Shown in pieces: positions 15,582 through 22,679 of a DNA stretch of 27,359 bases (within the stretch, counting starts at the first letter, position 1; each line of letters starts with the position of its first letter). Both the position numbers and the translations under genes were made by a program. Under the pieces are notes generated by a model. That model searched no databases, was not told the origin of the DNA, and saw nothing but the letters and a program-made list of their open reading frames with translations. This DNA is from a virus. The stretch spans positions 1-27,359 of the IMG/VR virus record IMGVR_UViG_3300009702_000069. One strand, 5' to 3'.

Positions 15582-16187
15582 CTAGTACCTCGTCGTGATC
15601 AAAGGTCCCGGATCACCCGCCGTCAGAGTCGGGCTCGGATGGGCCATGGCGTCCGCGGCCTTGGCCCTGGCCAGTAGCCCCAGATCGCCCGGAAACCGCG
15701 GGTCGCCGTCGAGCAGGGATAGATAGTATTGCGAACTCTTGATGTCTTCCTTCATCGCCACGGCGAGGTGCGCGGCGATGGCGAGAATAACGCACTGGCG
15801 AAACAGCGGCTGCCAGTCGAGCGGGCTTGGCACGAAGCGGTAGCGGGCCCAAAGCGCCGTCGCATCGCTCTCGATGGTGTCGCCGACCAGTTCCCAGAGC
15901 TTGAACGGCAGAGACCAGTCCGCGCTATCATAGATCGCATCGGGCGCCTGCAGGCGGTCACCCGGCAACTGGAAGGCATAATCCCAGGGCCCCGTCGGCG
16001 CCGCCGCCAGCCGCGACAACGGCGCCGTCTTGGTCGCGAACGACCAGCGATTGAGCCCGAGCAGAATGTCGAGCTGATCGTCGTAGGCCGACAGCACGGG
16101 CGCCGCCCCCTCCGCCTCTTCCGATTGGATCGGCAATTCGGCGATGCGGGCGAGCGCCCGGTTGCAGATGTCGACGCGGGTCGTCAT
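15582..16187 (-). CDS. Tail tubular protein A (T7 gp11-like adaptor)
   Basis: A 201-aa protein matching the podovirus gp11 / tail tubular A family: N-terminal ICNRALARIAE, then LLGLNRWSFATKTAPLSRL (the conserved W-x-F-A segment), YAFQLPGDRLQAPDA, LWARYRFVPSPLDWQPLFRQ, and a helical end with AHLAVAMKEDIKSSQYYLSL. These proteins form the ring between portal and nozzle. It is of normal family length and intact. The start ATG at 16187 shares a base with the upstream TGA. It ends with TAG, used here as a true stop because the continuing frame is nonsense. Tail tubular B follows one base later. Confidence 0.92.
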   Translation of the reverse strand: MTTRVDICNRALARIAELPIQSEEAEGAAPVLSAYDDQLDILLGLNRWSFATKTAPLSRLAAAPTGPWDYAFQLPGDRLQAPDAIYDSADWSLPFKLWELVGDTIESDATALWARYRFVPSPLDWQPLFRQCVILAIAAHLAVAMKEDIKSSQYYLSLLDGDPRFPGDLGLLARAKAADAMAHPSPTLTAGDPGPLITTRY

Positions 16188-16456
16188 CAGACGATCGGAT
16201 AGGCCGAAACGGTGACGACGGTGCCGCTGTTGGCGGTCACCATGTAAATCCGCGGCACCGGCGTGCCGTCGAGATCGAGCGATCCGAGGATCAGGTCGCC
16301 GACTTTGAGTTGCGCCGCGAAGCTATCAAAATAGTTCGCGGCATCGACGGCCGCCGCCGCGTCGTTTGTCGATAGCGCCCACAGGCCGTTTTGCTGACCG
16401 GCGGCGGTCGAGCCACCGAAGCTGATGCGGCGCAGATTTTCAGCAGATAGTGCCAT
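16187..16456 (-). CDS. Small head-associated protein next to capsid
   Basis: An 89-aa protein with GAGGA upstream of the ATG at 16456. The middle, YFDSFAAQLKVGDLILGSLD, and the beta-rich end (RIYMVTANSGTVVTVSA) give a compact beta fold. Proteins with the same F-D-x-x-A-x-x-L-K-x-G-D core commonly lie directly after the capsid gene in phages of this type and are probably decoration or head-completion proteins; that role is inferred from position. A hairpin precedes it (16487-16511), so its expression may be lower than that of the capsid. Confidence 0.75.
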   Translation of the reverse strand: MALSAENLRRISFGGSTAAGQQNGLWALSTNDAAAAVDAANYFDSFAAQLKVGDLILGSLDLDGTPVPRIYMVTANSGTVVTVSAYPIV

Positions 16457-16486
16457 TTTCTAGTCCTCATTCCAGAAATGCAATGG

Positions 16487-16511
16487 ACCGGCGCGGTCAG
16501 GCCGCGCCGGT
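16487..16511 (-). terminator. Terminator-like hairpin after the major capsid gene
   Basis: Perfect 10-bp arms, ACCGGCGCGG (16487-16496) and CCGCGCCGGT (16502-16511), with a five-base loop. It lies in the 72-bp gap between the capsid stop and the 89-aa gene. On the minus strand the stem is followed by CCATTGCATTTC, not a strong U-run, so partial termination or a 3' mRNA stabiliser is more likely than a full stop. Confidence 0.5.
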
Positions 16512-16528
16512 TATACTGACAGCCCGGA

Positions 16529-17065
16529 TCAGGCGATCGCGACACTGTTGTCGGCAATGCACTTCACCAAACCTTCGGCCTGGCGAATTTTGCTCGCGAT
16601 CCCCATCCAGTTGTTTGCGAGCCACGCGGTCTTGGCGTTTTCCCAGGTAATCCGCGACTGGACTTTCTTGTTATCGACCGAGAGCACGGCCGGCTTGTGC
16701 CACATATAGAATTCGAGACCGTTGGCACCGTTCGCGGTGAAAATGCCCTCCGGGCCGAGGAACCAATGCACGCCGTTCCAGAACTTCGACACCGAGCCCT
16801 GCATGAAGCTCAGATTATTGTCGCCAACCCAGTCCGCGTTATTGAACTGGGTGAACGTCATCATCTGGTTCCACATAGTCGACGGCAGCATGCAATACAC
16901 CTGACCGTCCCACGGGACGTCCTGTTGCTGCATGATCCGGATGGCTCCGAGCGCCAGGCCCAGGTCCCAGACGGCGGTCGCCGAACCGACGGTGTTGGTG
17001 CTGGTGTAGGTGCCGGCGGCCATGGCCGCGTGAATGACCTCGTCATGCTTGCGACCGAGTGCCAT
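16529..17065 (-). CDS. Major capsid protein, C-terminal part after an in-frame TAG
   Basis: Encodes the larger part of the head shell protein. MALGRKHDEVIHAAM, ALGAIRIMQQQDVPWDG, GQVYCMLPSTMWNQMM, NADWVG, FWNGVHWFLGPEG, EFYMWHKPAVL and SRITWENAKTAWLANN are the landmarks of a podovirus capsid family with a presumed HK97 fold. The 178-aa product as drawn uses the ATG at 17065, but this is unlikely to be a true start: no ribosome site precedes it, and the same frame continues upstream through four codons and one TAG (17080-17078) into the N-terminal part. With the TAG read as an amino acid the whole capsid protein would be 286 aa, without any gap. Ends in TGA. Confidence 0.85.
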   Translation of the reverse strand: MALGRKHDEVIHAAMAAGTYTSTNTVGSATAVWDLGLALGAIRIMQQQDVPWDGQVYCMLPSTMWNQMMTFTQFNNADWVGDNNLSFMQGSVSKFWNGVHWFLGPEGIFTANGANGLEFYMWHKPAVLSVDNKKVQSRITWENAKTAWLANNWMGIASKIRQAEGLVKCIADNSVAIA

Positions 17066-17077
17066 GCCGGCCGTCCT

Positions 17078-17389
17078 CTAGGCTTCACCCACCGCCTGGA
17101 CACTCATTTTCTCGAGGTCGTCCTCGCGGATATATTCCGCCGCCTGATAGTTGACGAAGTCGACCTTGACCCGGGTCCGCCCGGCGTTCATCGGCACCAG
17201 GTCCTGGATCGTCCCGGTCGGCGGCATCTGCACCGCCGTGCCGGTTTTCGCCAGCATGAAATAGGCACTCTTGGCGTCGGTCTCGTCGGTCGACGAAACC
17301 GTGTCGCGCAACCGATAGCCCTTGTCCTGATAAACGTGGGTCACACCGTCGCGATATTTTTCGGTAAACCATTGTGAAGCATCAGCCAT
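17078..17389 (-). CDS. Major capsid protein, N-terminal part ending at an in-frame TAG
   Basis: Encodes 103 residues beginning MADASQWFTEKYRDGVTHVY, with YFMLAKTGTAVQMPPTG, DLVPMNAGRTRVKVDFVNYQ and AAEYIREDDLEKMSVQ, the N-terminal arm and first strands of a phage capsid protein. The ATG at 17389 has a strong GAGAGGAA site and a roughly 115-base leader from promoter-like site B. The TAG at 17080-17078 interrupts the gene between VGEA and RTAGMALGRK; the frame is otherwise continuous and no residues appear to be missing. A C-to-T change in a CAG (Gln) codon would explain it. A free 103-aa fragment could not build a head, so either the element is defective or the codon is suppressed. Confidence 0.85.
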   Translation of the reverse strand: MADASQWFTEKYRDGVTHVYQDKGYRLRDTVSSTDETDAKSAYFMLAKTGTAVQMPPTGTIQDLVPMNAGRTRVKVDFVNYQAAEYIREDDLEKMSVQAVGEA

Positions 17390-17511
17390 TTTCCGTTCCT
17401 CTCAAACCGTGCTGAAATGAGCTACGGGCCGAGTGCCACGGTGCCGGGCGGGCTTGCCGATGTCGGTAGGTGCCGCCGGCCGGACGCGGGTCTGTCCCTT
17501 CGCGTGCTGCG

Positions 17512-17552
17512 AATATAGGGCCGGCATGGGTGGCGGTGCATGGCGCACCGCC
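17512..17552 (-). promoter_or_regulatory. Repeated phage promoter element, site B (capsid)
   Basis: Minus-strand GCCATGCACCGCC at 17544-17532, 14 bp, then TATATT at 17517-17512, the best -10 match of the four copies. Uniquely, this copy also lies in an inverted repeat: GGCGGTGC (17532-17539) and GCACCGCC (17545-17552) flank ATGGC. It sits in the 170-bp gap between scaffold and capsid genes, the usual place for the strongest late promoter. The rest of that gap is leader sequence with no other feature. Confidence 0.7.
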
Positions 17553-17561
17553 ACCGATACG

Positions 17562-18383
17562 TCAGGCGGCAGCGGACCAGTCGAATTCCTGGTAGAGCCG
17601 CGTCGTCTCGGCGGCGAATGCCTTGTCGAATTTCGGGTTACCCGGATCATTGCGCGGATCGGCGTTGCGTTTGGCCAGATCGGCGCGGGTCATCGTCCCG
17701 ACGTGCTGGCCGGCCTCGCCCGTCTGCAACCCATGCTCGCGCGTCAGCGCCCGCATTTTCTCGAATGCAAGCAGCCCGTCGGCCGTGTCAGCGAGGCCTT
17801 TCAGCGCTTCGCCCTCGGCCTCGCTGAACACCTTTTGACCGACCATGTTGTCGATGACGCCGGCGACCTCATCATAGCGCTGAAACCCGGCATTGAGGAT
17901 TTCCTCGTCGCTGCCGCTCGCCTTGTCTCCAAGAACCTTTCTGGCCTCCTCCAGCGGATCGACCGAGTTGACCAGGCCGGCCTCGATCAGGTCGCCAACG
18001 AACTTTTGCGTGAACGCCGGGAGCTGCTTGTCTGTGATCCCCGCCTCGCGCGCAGCTTCGAGGAAAATCGGCATCGCCGGATCATCCTTGCCACCGAGGA
18101 CGCGCTCGATCTCCGGGGTGGTATCGAGATTGTAGCCGGAGACCTCATCGGGCACCGCCCCGCGCTCACCGAGCGACTTGCGGGCGCCATCATACGCGGT
18201 CAGAATTTTTCCGATGGTCCCTTTGGGATCGTCGGCCTTGAACTGGTCCGGCAGGTTGTCGGGCAGCCAGTCCGGCTGCCCGCCGCCGGCACCGCCATCA
18301 CCAGAACCACCGTCTCCGTCAGAACCGCCGGCGCCTTCGCCATCCGGGGCCCACGCGATTTGAAACAGTCTCCAGAATTCCAT
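17562..18383 (-). CDS. Head scaffolding protein
   Basis: A 273-aa acidic protein placed directly before the capsid gene, the standard position for scaffold. It has a Gly/Asp/Ser-rich flexible stretch (about 15-35), then PDWLPDNLPDQFKADDPKGT, a motif very typical of podovirus scaffolds, then Ala/Glu/Lys-rich helices (ARKSLGERGAVPDEVSGYNL; FLEAAREAGITDKQLPAFTQ) and a final helix with FDWSAAA. Scaffolds direct shell assembly and then leave. The start ATG at 18383 has AGAGGAG seven bases upstream and directly follows the TAG of the previous gene in the same frame. Ends in TGA before promoter-like site B. Confidence 0.88.
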   Translation of the reverse strand: MEFWRLFQIAWAPDGEGAGGSDGDGGSGDGGAGGGQPDWLPDNLPDQFKADDPKGTIGKILTAYDGARKSLGERGAVPDEVSGYNLDTTPEIERVLGGKDDPAMPIFLEAAREAGITDKQLPAFTQKFVGDLIEAGLVNSVDPLEEARKVLGDKASGSDEEILNAGFQRYDEVAGVIDNMVGQKVFSEAEGEALKGLADTADGLLAFEKMRALTREHGLQTGEAGQHVGTMTRADLAKRNADPRNDPGNPKFDKAFAAETTRLYQEFDWSAAA

Positions 18384-18743
18384 CTATTTGCTCCTCTTGC
18401 TCCTTTTCGGCGCCGCCTGGCCTTCGGCAATCGCCGCCTCGATCATCCGCACGATTTGATTTTGGCCGTGCCGCATGGTGACGTAGGGTGCCATTTGCTC
18501 GAAAGTGATCGGCTCCTGGTGACCGACCTGGATCGGAACCATGTCGCGACCCACGGTTTCGCTTCGGAGCCAGTCGAGCACAACACGGCCATCATCGGTC
18601 GCAAACAGCCTGGCCACGGCGAGCGCGATGTCGCGGCGCTTCGAGGCCATCGCCCGGGTGGCCGCGTCCATTTTCGGTCCCACGCCCTCGAGACCATCCC
18701 AGCCGACGCTCGTCAGTTCCTGCAAAGCCGTCATGGGGTCCAT
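18384..18743 (-). CDS. Bbp19-like small phage protein
   Basis: A 119-aa protein between portal and scaffold. The central block ALAVARLFATDDGRVVLDWL, and MRHGQNQIVRMIEAAIAEG near the end, match the pattern of the Bbp19-like family of podovirus proteins (F-x-T-x-x-G-x-x-V-L-x-x-L, then x-x-G-Q-x-x-x-V-x-x-I). Function is unknown; the position suggests head assembly. The C-terminus is basic (KRSKRSK). Its ATG overlaps the portal TGA by one base. It ends in TAG, immediately followed in frame by the scaffold ATG, with the scaffold ribosome site inside its last codons, so ordinary termination and re-initiation is the natural reading. Confidence 0.75.
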   Translation of the reverse strand: MDPMTALQELTSVGWDGLEGVGPKMDAATRAMASKRRDIALAVARLFATDDGRVVLDWLRSETVGRDMVPIQVGHQEPITFEQMAPYVTMRHGQNQIVRMIEAAIAEGQAAPKRSKRSK

Positions 18744-20365
18744 CAGTTTACCGCCGCTCCGTTCTGTGCCGGCGCCGGCGCATTACCGCCGCCGGCACCA
18801 CTGGCCTGATCGATCATCGTCTGCGCCTTGCCGCTGGCGAGTTGGTCAATGATCGTCTCTAGAATCTTGTTTTCCTTGTCGTCCCGGATGAACCGTTCCT
18901 CGACACCGAGTAAACGCCCGAGCTCCGGCAACAGGGTCTCGAAGCGGGCCACCATCGCGGCCTGTTCCGGGCCGGAGATTTGCAGCATGATCGACACCCA
19001 CTCGACCATTTTCTGGGCCATGTCGGCCTGCTGTCCGCTGGCAATCGGACTGACCACCTTCATGGCGGTAACGAGCTGATCGATCTTGATCTTTGTGGAC
19101 AGCATCCCCTTGCGCTCAAGCACATCGATCACGCGCTTGACGAGCGGCACGATGATCTCGAGCGTCAGCCGGCCGTAAACGCCGCCGAGGTCCTGGGCCA
19201 GGCGCTTCATCCGCTCGACGATTTCTGTCGGTGAGCGCACGGCGCCCGCCTCCGGCGGCAGAGTGTCGTCGAACGTTGCCTGTTTGACCGCCTCCCTTTC
19301 GTCGTCGATGACGACCGAGGAGATGTCGAAAGACCCCGGCAGATCGAGCTTGGCCAGCGACGGCCCGAGCCCACCGCCGGTTGAGCTCACCGCAATCATG
19401 GCGTTCGGCACAAAATTCGCCGTGTCCGGGTTGAACACGCTATCATCGCGATAAATCCAAATCCCCATGATGGCAATCGCGGCGGCGCGGAGCACCATCT
19501 CGCGGGCCTTGTTCAGCGTCTTGATGTTCGGCATGGCGATCATGCCCGGCCCGCGGCCATAGGGCTCACCGGGGACAACGTAAAAACGCGGCGTCAGCCA
19601 GGGCGTCACCCGGAAATTCTCGCTCCAGATCGCCGGATCGTCGGCAGGGGCATCTTCCCAAAACACCGTCAGGACCCAAATCTTCAGCTTCGGATCATAG
19701 ATCGTCGCCTGCACGATGGTCACATCGCTCGACTCATTCTGGCGCATCTTTTCTCGCAGCTTGTCGCCGAACGCGCCATCCGGCCACATATCGCGCAGTT
19801 CGTTCACATCCCACTTTTTGCGCCAGTAGACACCACGCACCCGGTTGAAGCCGTCGGTCTCGAGCGCGAGCTCATGATAAGGCACCGAGACGCACTCGAT
19901 GACATCGTCATCGTCGCCCTCCCGGATCAGCATCGCACCGGTACCCGCGAAAAGAACGAGATACATCTCGTGACTGGCGACGTGAAACGTCGAGGTCCTG
20001 AGAGCCGCGTGAACAACTTTCGAGATGTCCTGCAGCGCTCGGGTGAATTCCGCCTTGTCGACACCGAGGCGCTCTGCGGCCGGCCCTGGCTCGAGCTGGA
20101 AGAAATCGGCAAAAAGCGGCGTCAGGTAGTCCTGCATCCGGCCGGCGAACCGGACGGCCGCCTTCGGAGCCGTGCCGTCGAAAATGCGATCGGTCCGCTT
20201 TGCGGCCTTGCTTTCGTATTCGCCGGCATTGCGATAGGGGATTGCGTACCGGTAGACTTCATCGGCGAGATAATCCCAGCGCCTGCGGTACTGAAAGGCC
20301 TTCGCGGATTTCTTGCGCAGCCGCTTGATCGAGCTCTGCTCGGGGTCTGTTTTCGCCGCTTCCAT
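18743..20365 (-). CDS. Portal / head-to-tail connector protein (T7 gp8-like)
   Basis: A 540-aa product from the ATG at 20365 (MEAAKTDPEQ), chosen because it lies just after the upstream TGA; a GTG at 20404 is an alternative start. The portal forms the dodecameric ring at the packaging vertex. Residues about 20-50 (RRRWDYLADEVYRYAIPYRN) and on through RIFDGTAPKAAVRFAGRMQD, EMYLVLFAGTGAMLI, VRGVYWRKKWDV, GEPYGRGPGM and PNIKTLNKAREMVLRAA follow the Head-tail connector (gp8) family closely. The C-terminal third has the helical stem and an acidic crown (PEQAAMVARFETLLPELGRL), then a Gln/Ala-rich tail. It is of normal family length and intact. Confidence 0.93.
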   Translation of the reverse strand: MEAAKTDPEQSSIKRLRKKSAKAFQYRRRWDYLADEVYRYAIPYRNAGEYESKAAKRTDRIFDGTAPKAAVRFAGRMQDYLTPLFADFFQLEPGPAAERLGVDKAEFTRALQDISKVVHAALRTSTFHVASHEMYLVLFAGTGAMLIREGDDDDVIECVSVPYHELALETDGFNRVRGVYWRKKWDVNELRDMWPDGAFGDKLREKMRQNESSDVTIVQATIYDPKLKIWVLTVFWEDAPADDPAIWSENFRVTPWLTPRFYVVPGEPYGRGPGMIAMPNIKTLNKAREMVLRAAAIAIMGIWIYRDDSVFNPDTANFVPNAMIAVSSTGGGLGPSLAKLDLPGSFDISSVVIDDEREAVKQATFDDTLPPEAGAVRSPTEIVERMKRLAQDLGGVYGRLTLEIIVPLVKRVIDVLERKGMLSTKIKIDQLVTAMKVVSPIASGQQADMAQKMVEWVSIMLQISGPEQAAMVARFETLLPELGRLLGVEERFIRDDKENKILETIIDQLASGKAQTMIDQASGAGGGNAPAPAQNGAAVN

Positions 20366-20369
20366 GATG

Positions 20370-20750
20370 TCAGCCGCCGAGCTTCTTGGCGAGCCCGCGG
20401 GCACCCGTCTCCACGAATGTCAGCAATCCGAGACGACCACGCCCGGGACGTCGTGCGGCCCGTGAGCGCCGCTCCAGATCGGCCGCTTCCTTGCGCCGCT
20501 TATCGGCTTCGGCCTTGATGCGAGCCGTTTCTGCCCGTGCCGTGGCTTCGTTGCGCCGGAGCCTGGCCGTCTCTGCCTGCGCACGCGCCGCCTGGGCCCG
20601 GCGCAATCTCTCCTGCTCGGCCCGGAACGACGCCTCGGCGCCCTTGCGCACCGCCCGCGCCGTCGTGCCTTCGCTCAGTCCGACGCTGCTCGTGACATTC
20701 CGAAATGTTTTGCGCACCGATCGGCCGACGCTTCTGACTATCTTCGACAT
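20370..20750 (-). CDS. Basic coiled-coil protein upstream of portal
   Basis: A 126-aa product from the ATG at 20750 (MSKIVRSVGRS), preceded by GGGAG. A basic N-terminus is followed by a long Ala/Glu/Arg heptad-like helix (about residues 45-100: EQERLRRAQAARAQAETARL, RAETARIKAEADKRRKEAAD), clearly a coiled coil, then a short C-terminal segment. Similar Ala/Arg-rich coiled-coil proteins occur between terminase and portal in related podoviruses; function unknown. The first part overlaps the 3' end of the GNAT-like frame by about 250 bp; its composition shows this is the coding frame in the shared stretch. Ends in TGA five bases before the portal start. Confidence 0.75.
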   Translation of the reverse strand: MSKIVRSVGRSVRKTFRNVTSSVGLSEGTTARAVRKGAEASFRAEQERLRRAQAARAQAETARLRRNEATARAETARIKAEADKRRKEAADLERRSRAARRPGRGRLGLLTFVETGARGLAKKLGG

Positions 20751-21162
20751 CCCGCATCTCCCAAATCTGCATGACCCCATCGGTGCCGATGTGTGTCATC
20801 CCGAGCAGCGCGACCATCCGGCCGCCGGCCTCGTTGCCCACAACCACACGGGCCGTCACCGGGCCGGCAAAACGCACCACCTTCCCGGCCAGAACCCCTC
20901 GAACGTGCCGGATCACACCGAGCATGTGACGCGCGGCCCCATCGCCGAAAAGGGACCAAAGCTCGGCCCCATCGCCGACACTTGCTATACCAGCGACGCA
21001 CAAGGCGGTGCATGGCGGCACGTCGTAAGCCCACACGGGCCCCGCCCGCATCTGCCGGCGAAAGGCCGCGAGCTTGTCCGGGTCCGGCCCCAGGCCACCG
21101 TTCAGGTCACCAAGCACGCTGATCAGATCGGAATAGCGCGCCGGCCGCGCCGTGACGGTCAT
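20500..21162 (-). CDS. GNAT-like / T7 gp13-type protein with overrunning C-terminus
   Basis: The reading frame is 220 aa, but only residues about 1-140 look genuine. The start TARPARYSDLISVL, the central ELWSLFGDGAARHMLGVIRH, and VVVGNEAGGRMVALLGMTHI follow the acetyltransferase-fold pattern seen in phage gp13-type and GNAT-like proteins. Catalytic ability is uncertain: no clear Q/R-x-x-G-x-G/A acetyl-CoA loop. After QIWEM the translation (Arg/Gly/His-rich) is the shadow of the coiled-coil gene in another frame, giving a 250-bp overlap. Either the overlap is real or a one-base change removed a nearby stop; the third frame has a TAG just past the next ATG. The start ATG overlaps the large terminase TGA. 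Confidence 0.65.
   Translation of the reverse strand: MTVTARPARYSDLISVLGDLNGGLGPDPDKLAAFRRQMRAGPVWAYDVPPCTALCVAGIASVGDGAELWSLFGDGAARHMLGVIRHVRGVLAGKVVRFAGPVTARVVVGNEAGGRMVALLGMTHIGTDGVMQIWEMRDVEDSQKRRPIGAQNISECHEQRRTERRHDGAGGAQGRRGVVPGRAGEIAPGPGGACAGRDGQAPAQRSHGTGRNGSHQGRSR
20984..21016 (-). promoter_or_regulatory. Repeated phage promoter element, site D (inside GNAT-like gene)
   Basis: Minus-strand GCCATGCACCGCC at 21016-21004, 14 bp, then TATAGC at 20989-20984. This is the only copy within coding sequence; it would drive the coiled-coil, portal, Bbp19-like and scaffold genes. The 13-mer is identical to sites A and B, but the bases between it and the hexamer differ from theirs, so the match is not explained by wider duplication. 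Confidence 0.55.
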
Positions 21163-22679
21163 GACTCGAACACGTTGAAATCTGATTTGCCGATTGTCGT
21201 GCCACGGCTGCCCCGCCGTGACCTGATCTCCCGGCTGCCGGAGATCACGCCATAGCGACCCTTCTCGCCCAGGAGTAGATACTGCAAGGCGTCATGCGGG
21301 TTGCTCCAATCATTCTTTTCCGGCTTGTCGGAATAGCGCTCACCGCCACCGACCAGGCTCCGCTTGTAACGGTAATGGGAGGCGAAGCCCTTGCGCAGCA
21401 TCGGCGTTGCGCCCCGGCTCAGGATGAACGCCGGCGTCTGGGAATCGATCATGAACGTCAGTTCGTCCTTGACCGCCGTCAGGCGCGGCTCGATCTCGTT
21501 GGTTTCCGTCGGCAGAATAGGAAAGCCGAGCTCCCGGGCGACGATTTCCGCCCACGCGAATTCACCCGCCTCCTTGTCGGCGCCGGTGAACCCGGCCGGA
21601 TCACACCAACCCATTTGGATCGCAGCATTCGGTGCGACATCGCCTAACACCTGCTTGAACTGCGCGGCGAACCGCCGGGCATTCATCCGGCCGGGCACGA
21701 CCTCGGCGAGGATGCGCCACTGGCCGAGCGATGTGCGCTGGGCGATGACACCTGCCGGTCGGGTCAATCCCTGGTCGAAGCCGACCTTCACCGGTAAATT
21801 ATCGCTTGCCTTCAGCGGCGCGGCCGACAAATGCAGCGCATCGGAATATTCCGGGTAGACCGGCTCGCCTTCTTCCGAGGGGCCGTATTCACAGTCGATG
21901 AACCGGGTGATCCAGCGCGGCTTCTTGGCGTTGAGCCGGATCAGGCGATCATAGTATCCGTCCGGCAAATTCTGCACGTTTTCGGCCCGACCGGTCCTGG
22001 CGCCGGGCTGGCGATAGAGCGTGTAGCCCTCGACGCGCTGTTCGTCGAAGGCTTTGACAAACCAGTGATCGATATCCGGCGCGTTCAGATCGCCGACCAC
22101 ATAGGGCCGATAACTGTCACCCGGTCGCAGTTGCTTTTTCGGCGGATAGCGCCCGATCCGCCCGATCGCATTGGTCAACACCGTTTCGGGCATCTGGTCC
22201 ATTTCGTAGAGCCAGAACGCCGTCGGCTCGAAACCGCGCATAAACGGCTGGACCGCTTGTTCGCCGATGGCGGCGAAGATTACCTCGCATTCCACCTGCA
22301 CCACGACCCCACCGCGGATCACCTTGAACCCCACCTTGTGAAACGCCTGGCGCCCGCCACCACCCTTCAGTTCGGCCTCGAAAAAATTGTCCGTCGTCCG
22401 CGGCAGCCACTCGAAATAAGTCGGGAACAAGTTGCGCTCGATCTGGCCGTAGGTGTTGCCGATGATCGCCAGGCGATAACGGATTTTTCCATCCCGGCAG
22501 ATCGGCATCTGCCCAGCGTTGAGCAGCATGTCGTAAACGCACGAGACTGACTTGCCACCGCCGACCGGACCCATTATCGCCCGGACCTCGCTGGTCCGGT
22601 CCAGCAGGAACGCCTCGGCGACCGGACCCGCCGGCTTGAACGTCCGGAAATTCTCGACATCGTTGCCGCCGCCGTTCAT
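21159..22679 (-). CDS. Terminase large subunit
   Basis: A 506-aa product from the ATG at 22679 (MNGGGNDVEN), with GAGGTG about six bases upstream. It is the ATP-driven DNA packaging motor and nuclease. The ATPase domain begins with VRAIMGPVGGGKSVSCVYDM (Walker A, GPVGGGKS, about residue 40); a Walker-B-like acidic pair is in FWLYEMDQMPETV. The nuclease half has VGFDQGLTRPAGVI (RNase-H-like catalytic Asp) and MGWCDPAGF, with a later acidic stretch (NDWSNPHDALQYLLLG). It ends in TGA overlapping the next ATG. The gene is intact, unlike the small subunit. Confidence 0.92.
   Translation of the reverse strand: MNGGGNDVENFRTFKPAGPVAEAFLLDRTSEVRAIMGPVGGGKSVSCVYDMLLNAGQMPICRDGKIRYRLAIIGNTYGQIERNLFPTYFEWLPRTTDNFFEAELKGGGGRQAFHKVGFKVIRGGVVVQVECEVIFAAIGEQAVQPFMRGFEPTAFWLYEMDQMPETVLTNAIGRIGRYPPKKQLRPGDSYRPYVVGDLNAPDIDHWFVKAFDEQRVEGYTLYRQPGARTGRAENVQNLPDGYYDRLIRLNAKKPRWITRFIDCEYGPSEEGEPVYPEYSDALHLSAAPLKASDNLPVKVGFDQGLTRPAGVIAQRTSLGQWRILAEVVPGRMNARRFAAQFKQVLGDVAPNAAIQMGWCDPAGFTGADKEAGEFAWAEIVARELGFPILPTETNEIEPRLTAVKDELTFMIDSQTPAFILSRGATPMLRKGFASHYRYKRSLVGGGERYSDKPEKNDWSNPHDALQYLLLGEKGRYGVISGSREIRSRRGSRGTTIGKSDFNVFES

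Noticed and set aside
17433-18809. 458-codon plus-strand frame opposite scaffold
   Set aside because: Antisense shadow; it also crosses promoter-like site B and three gene borders.
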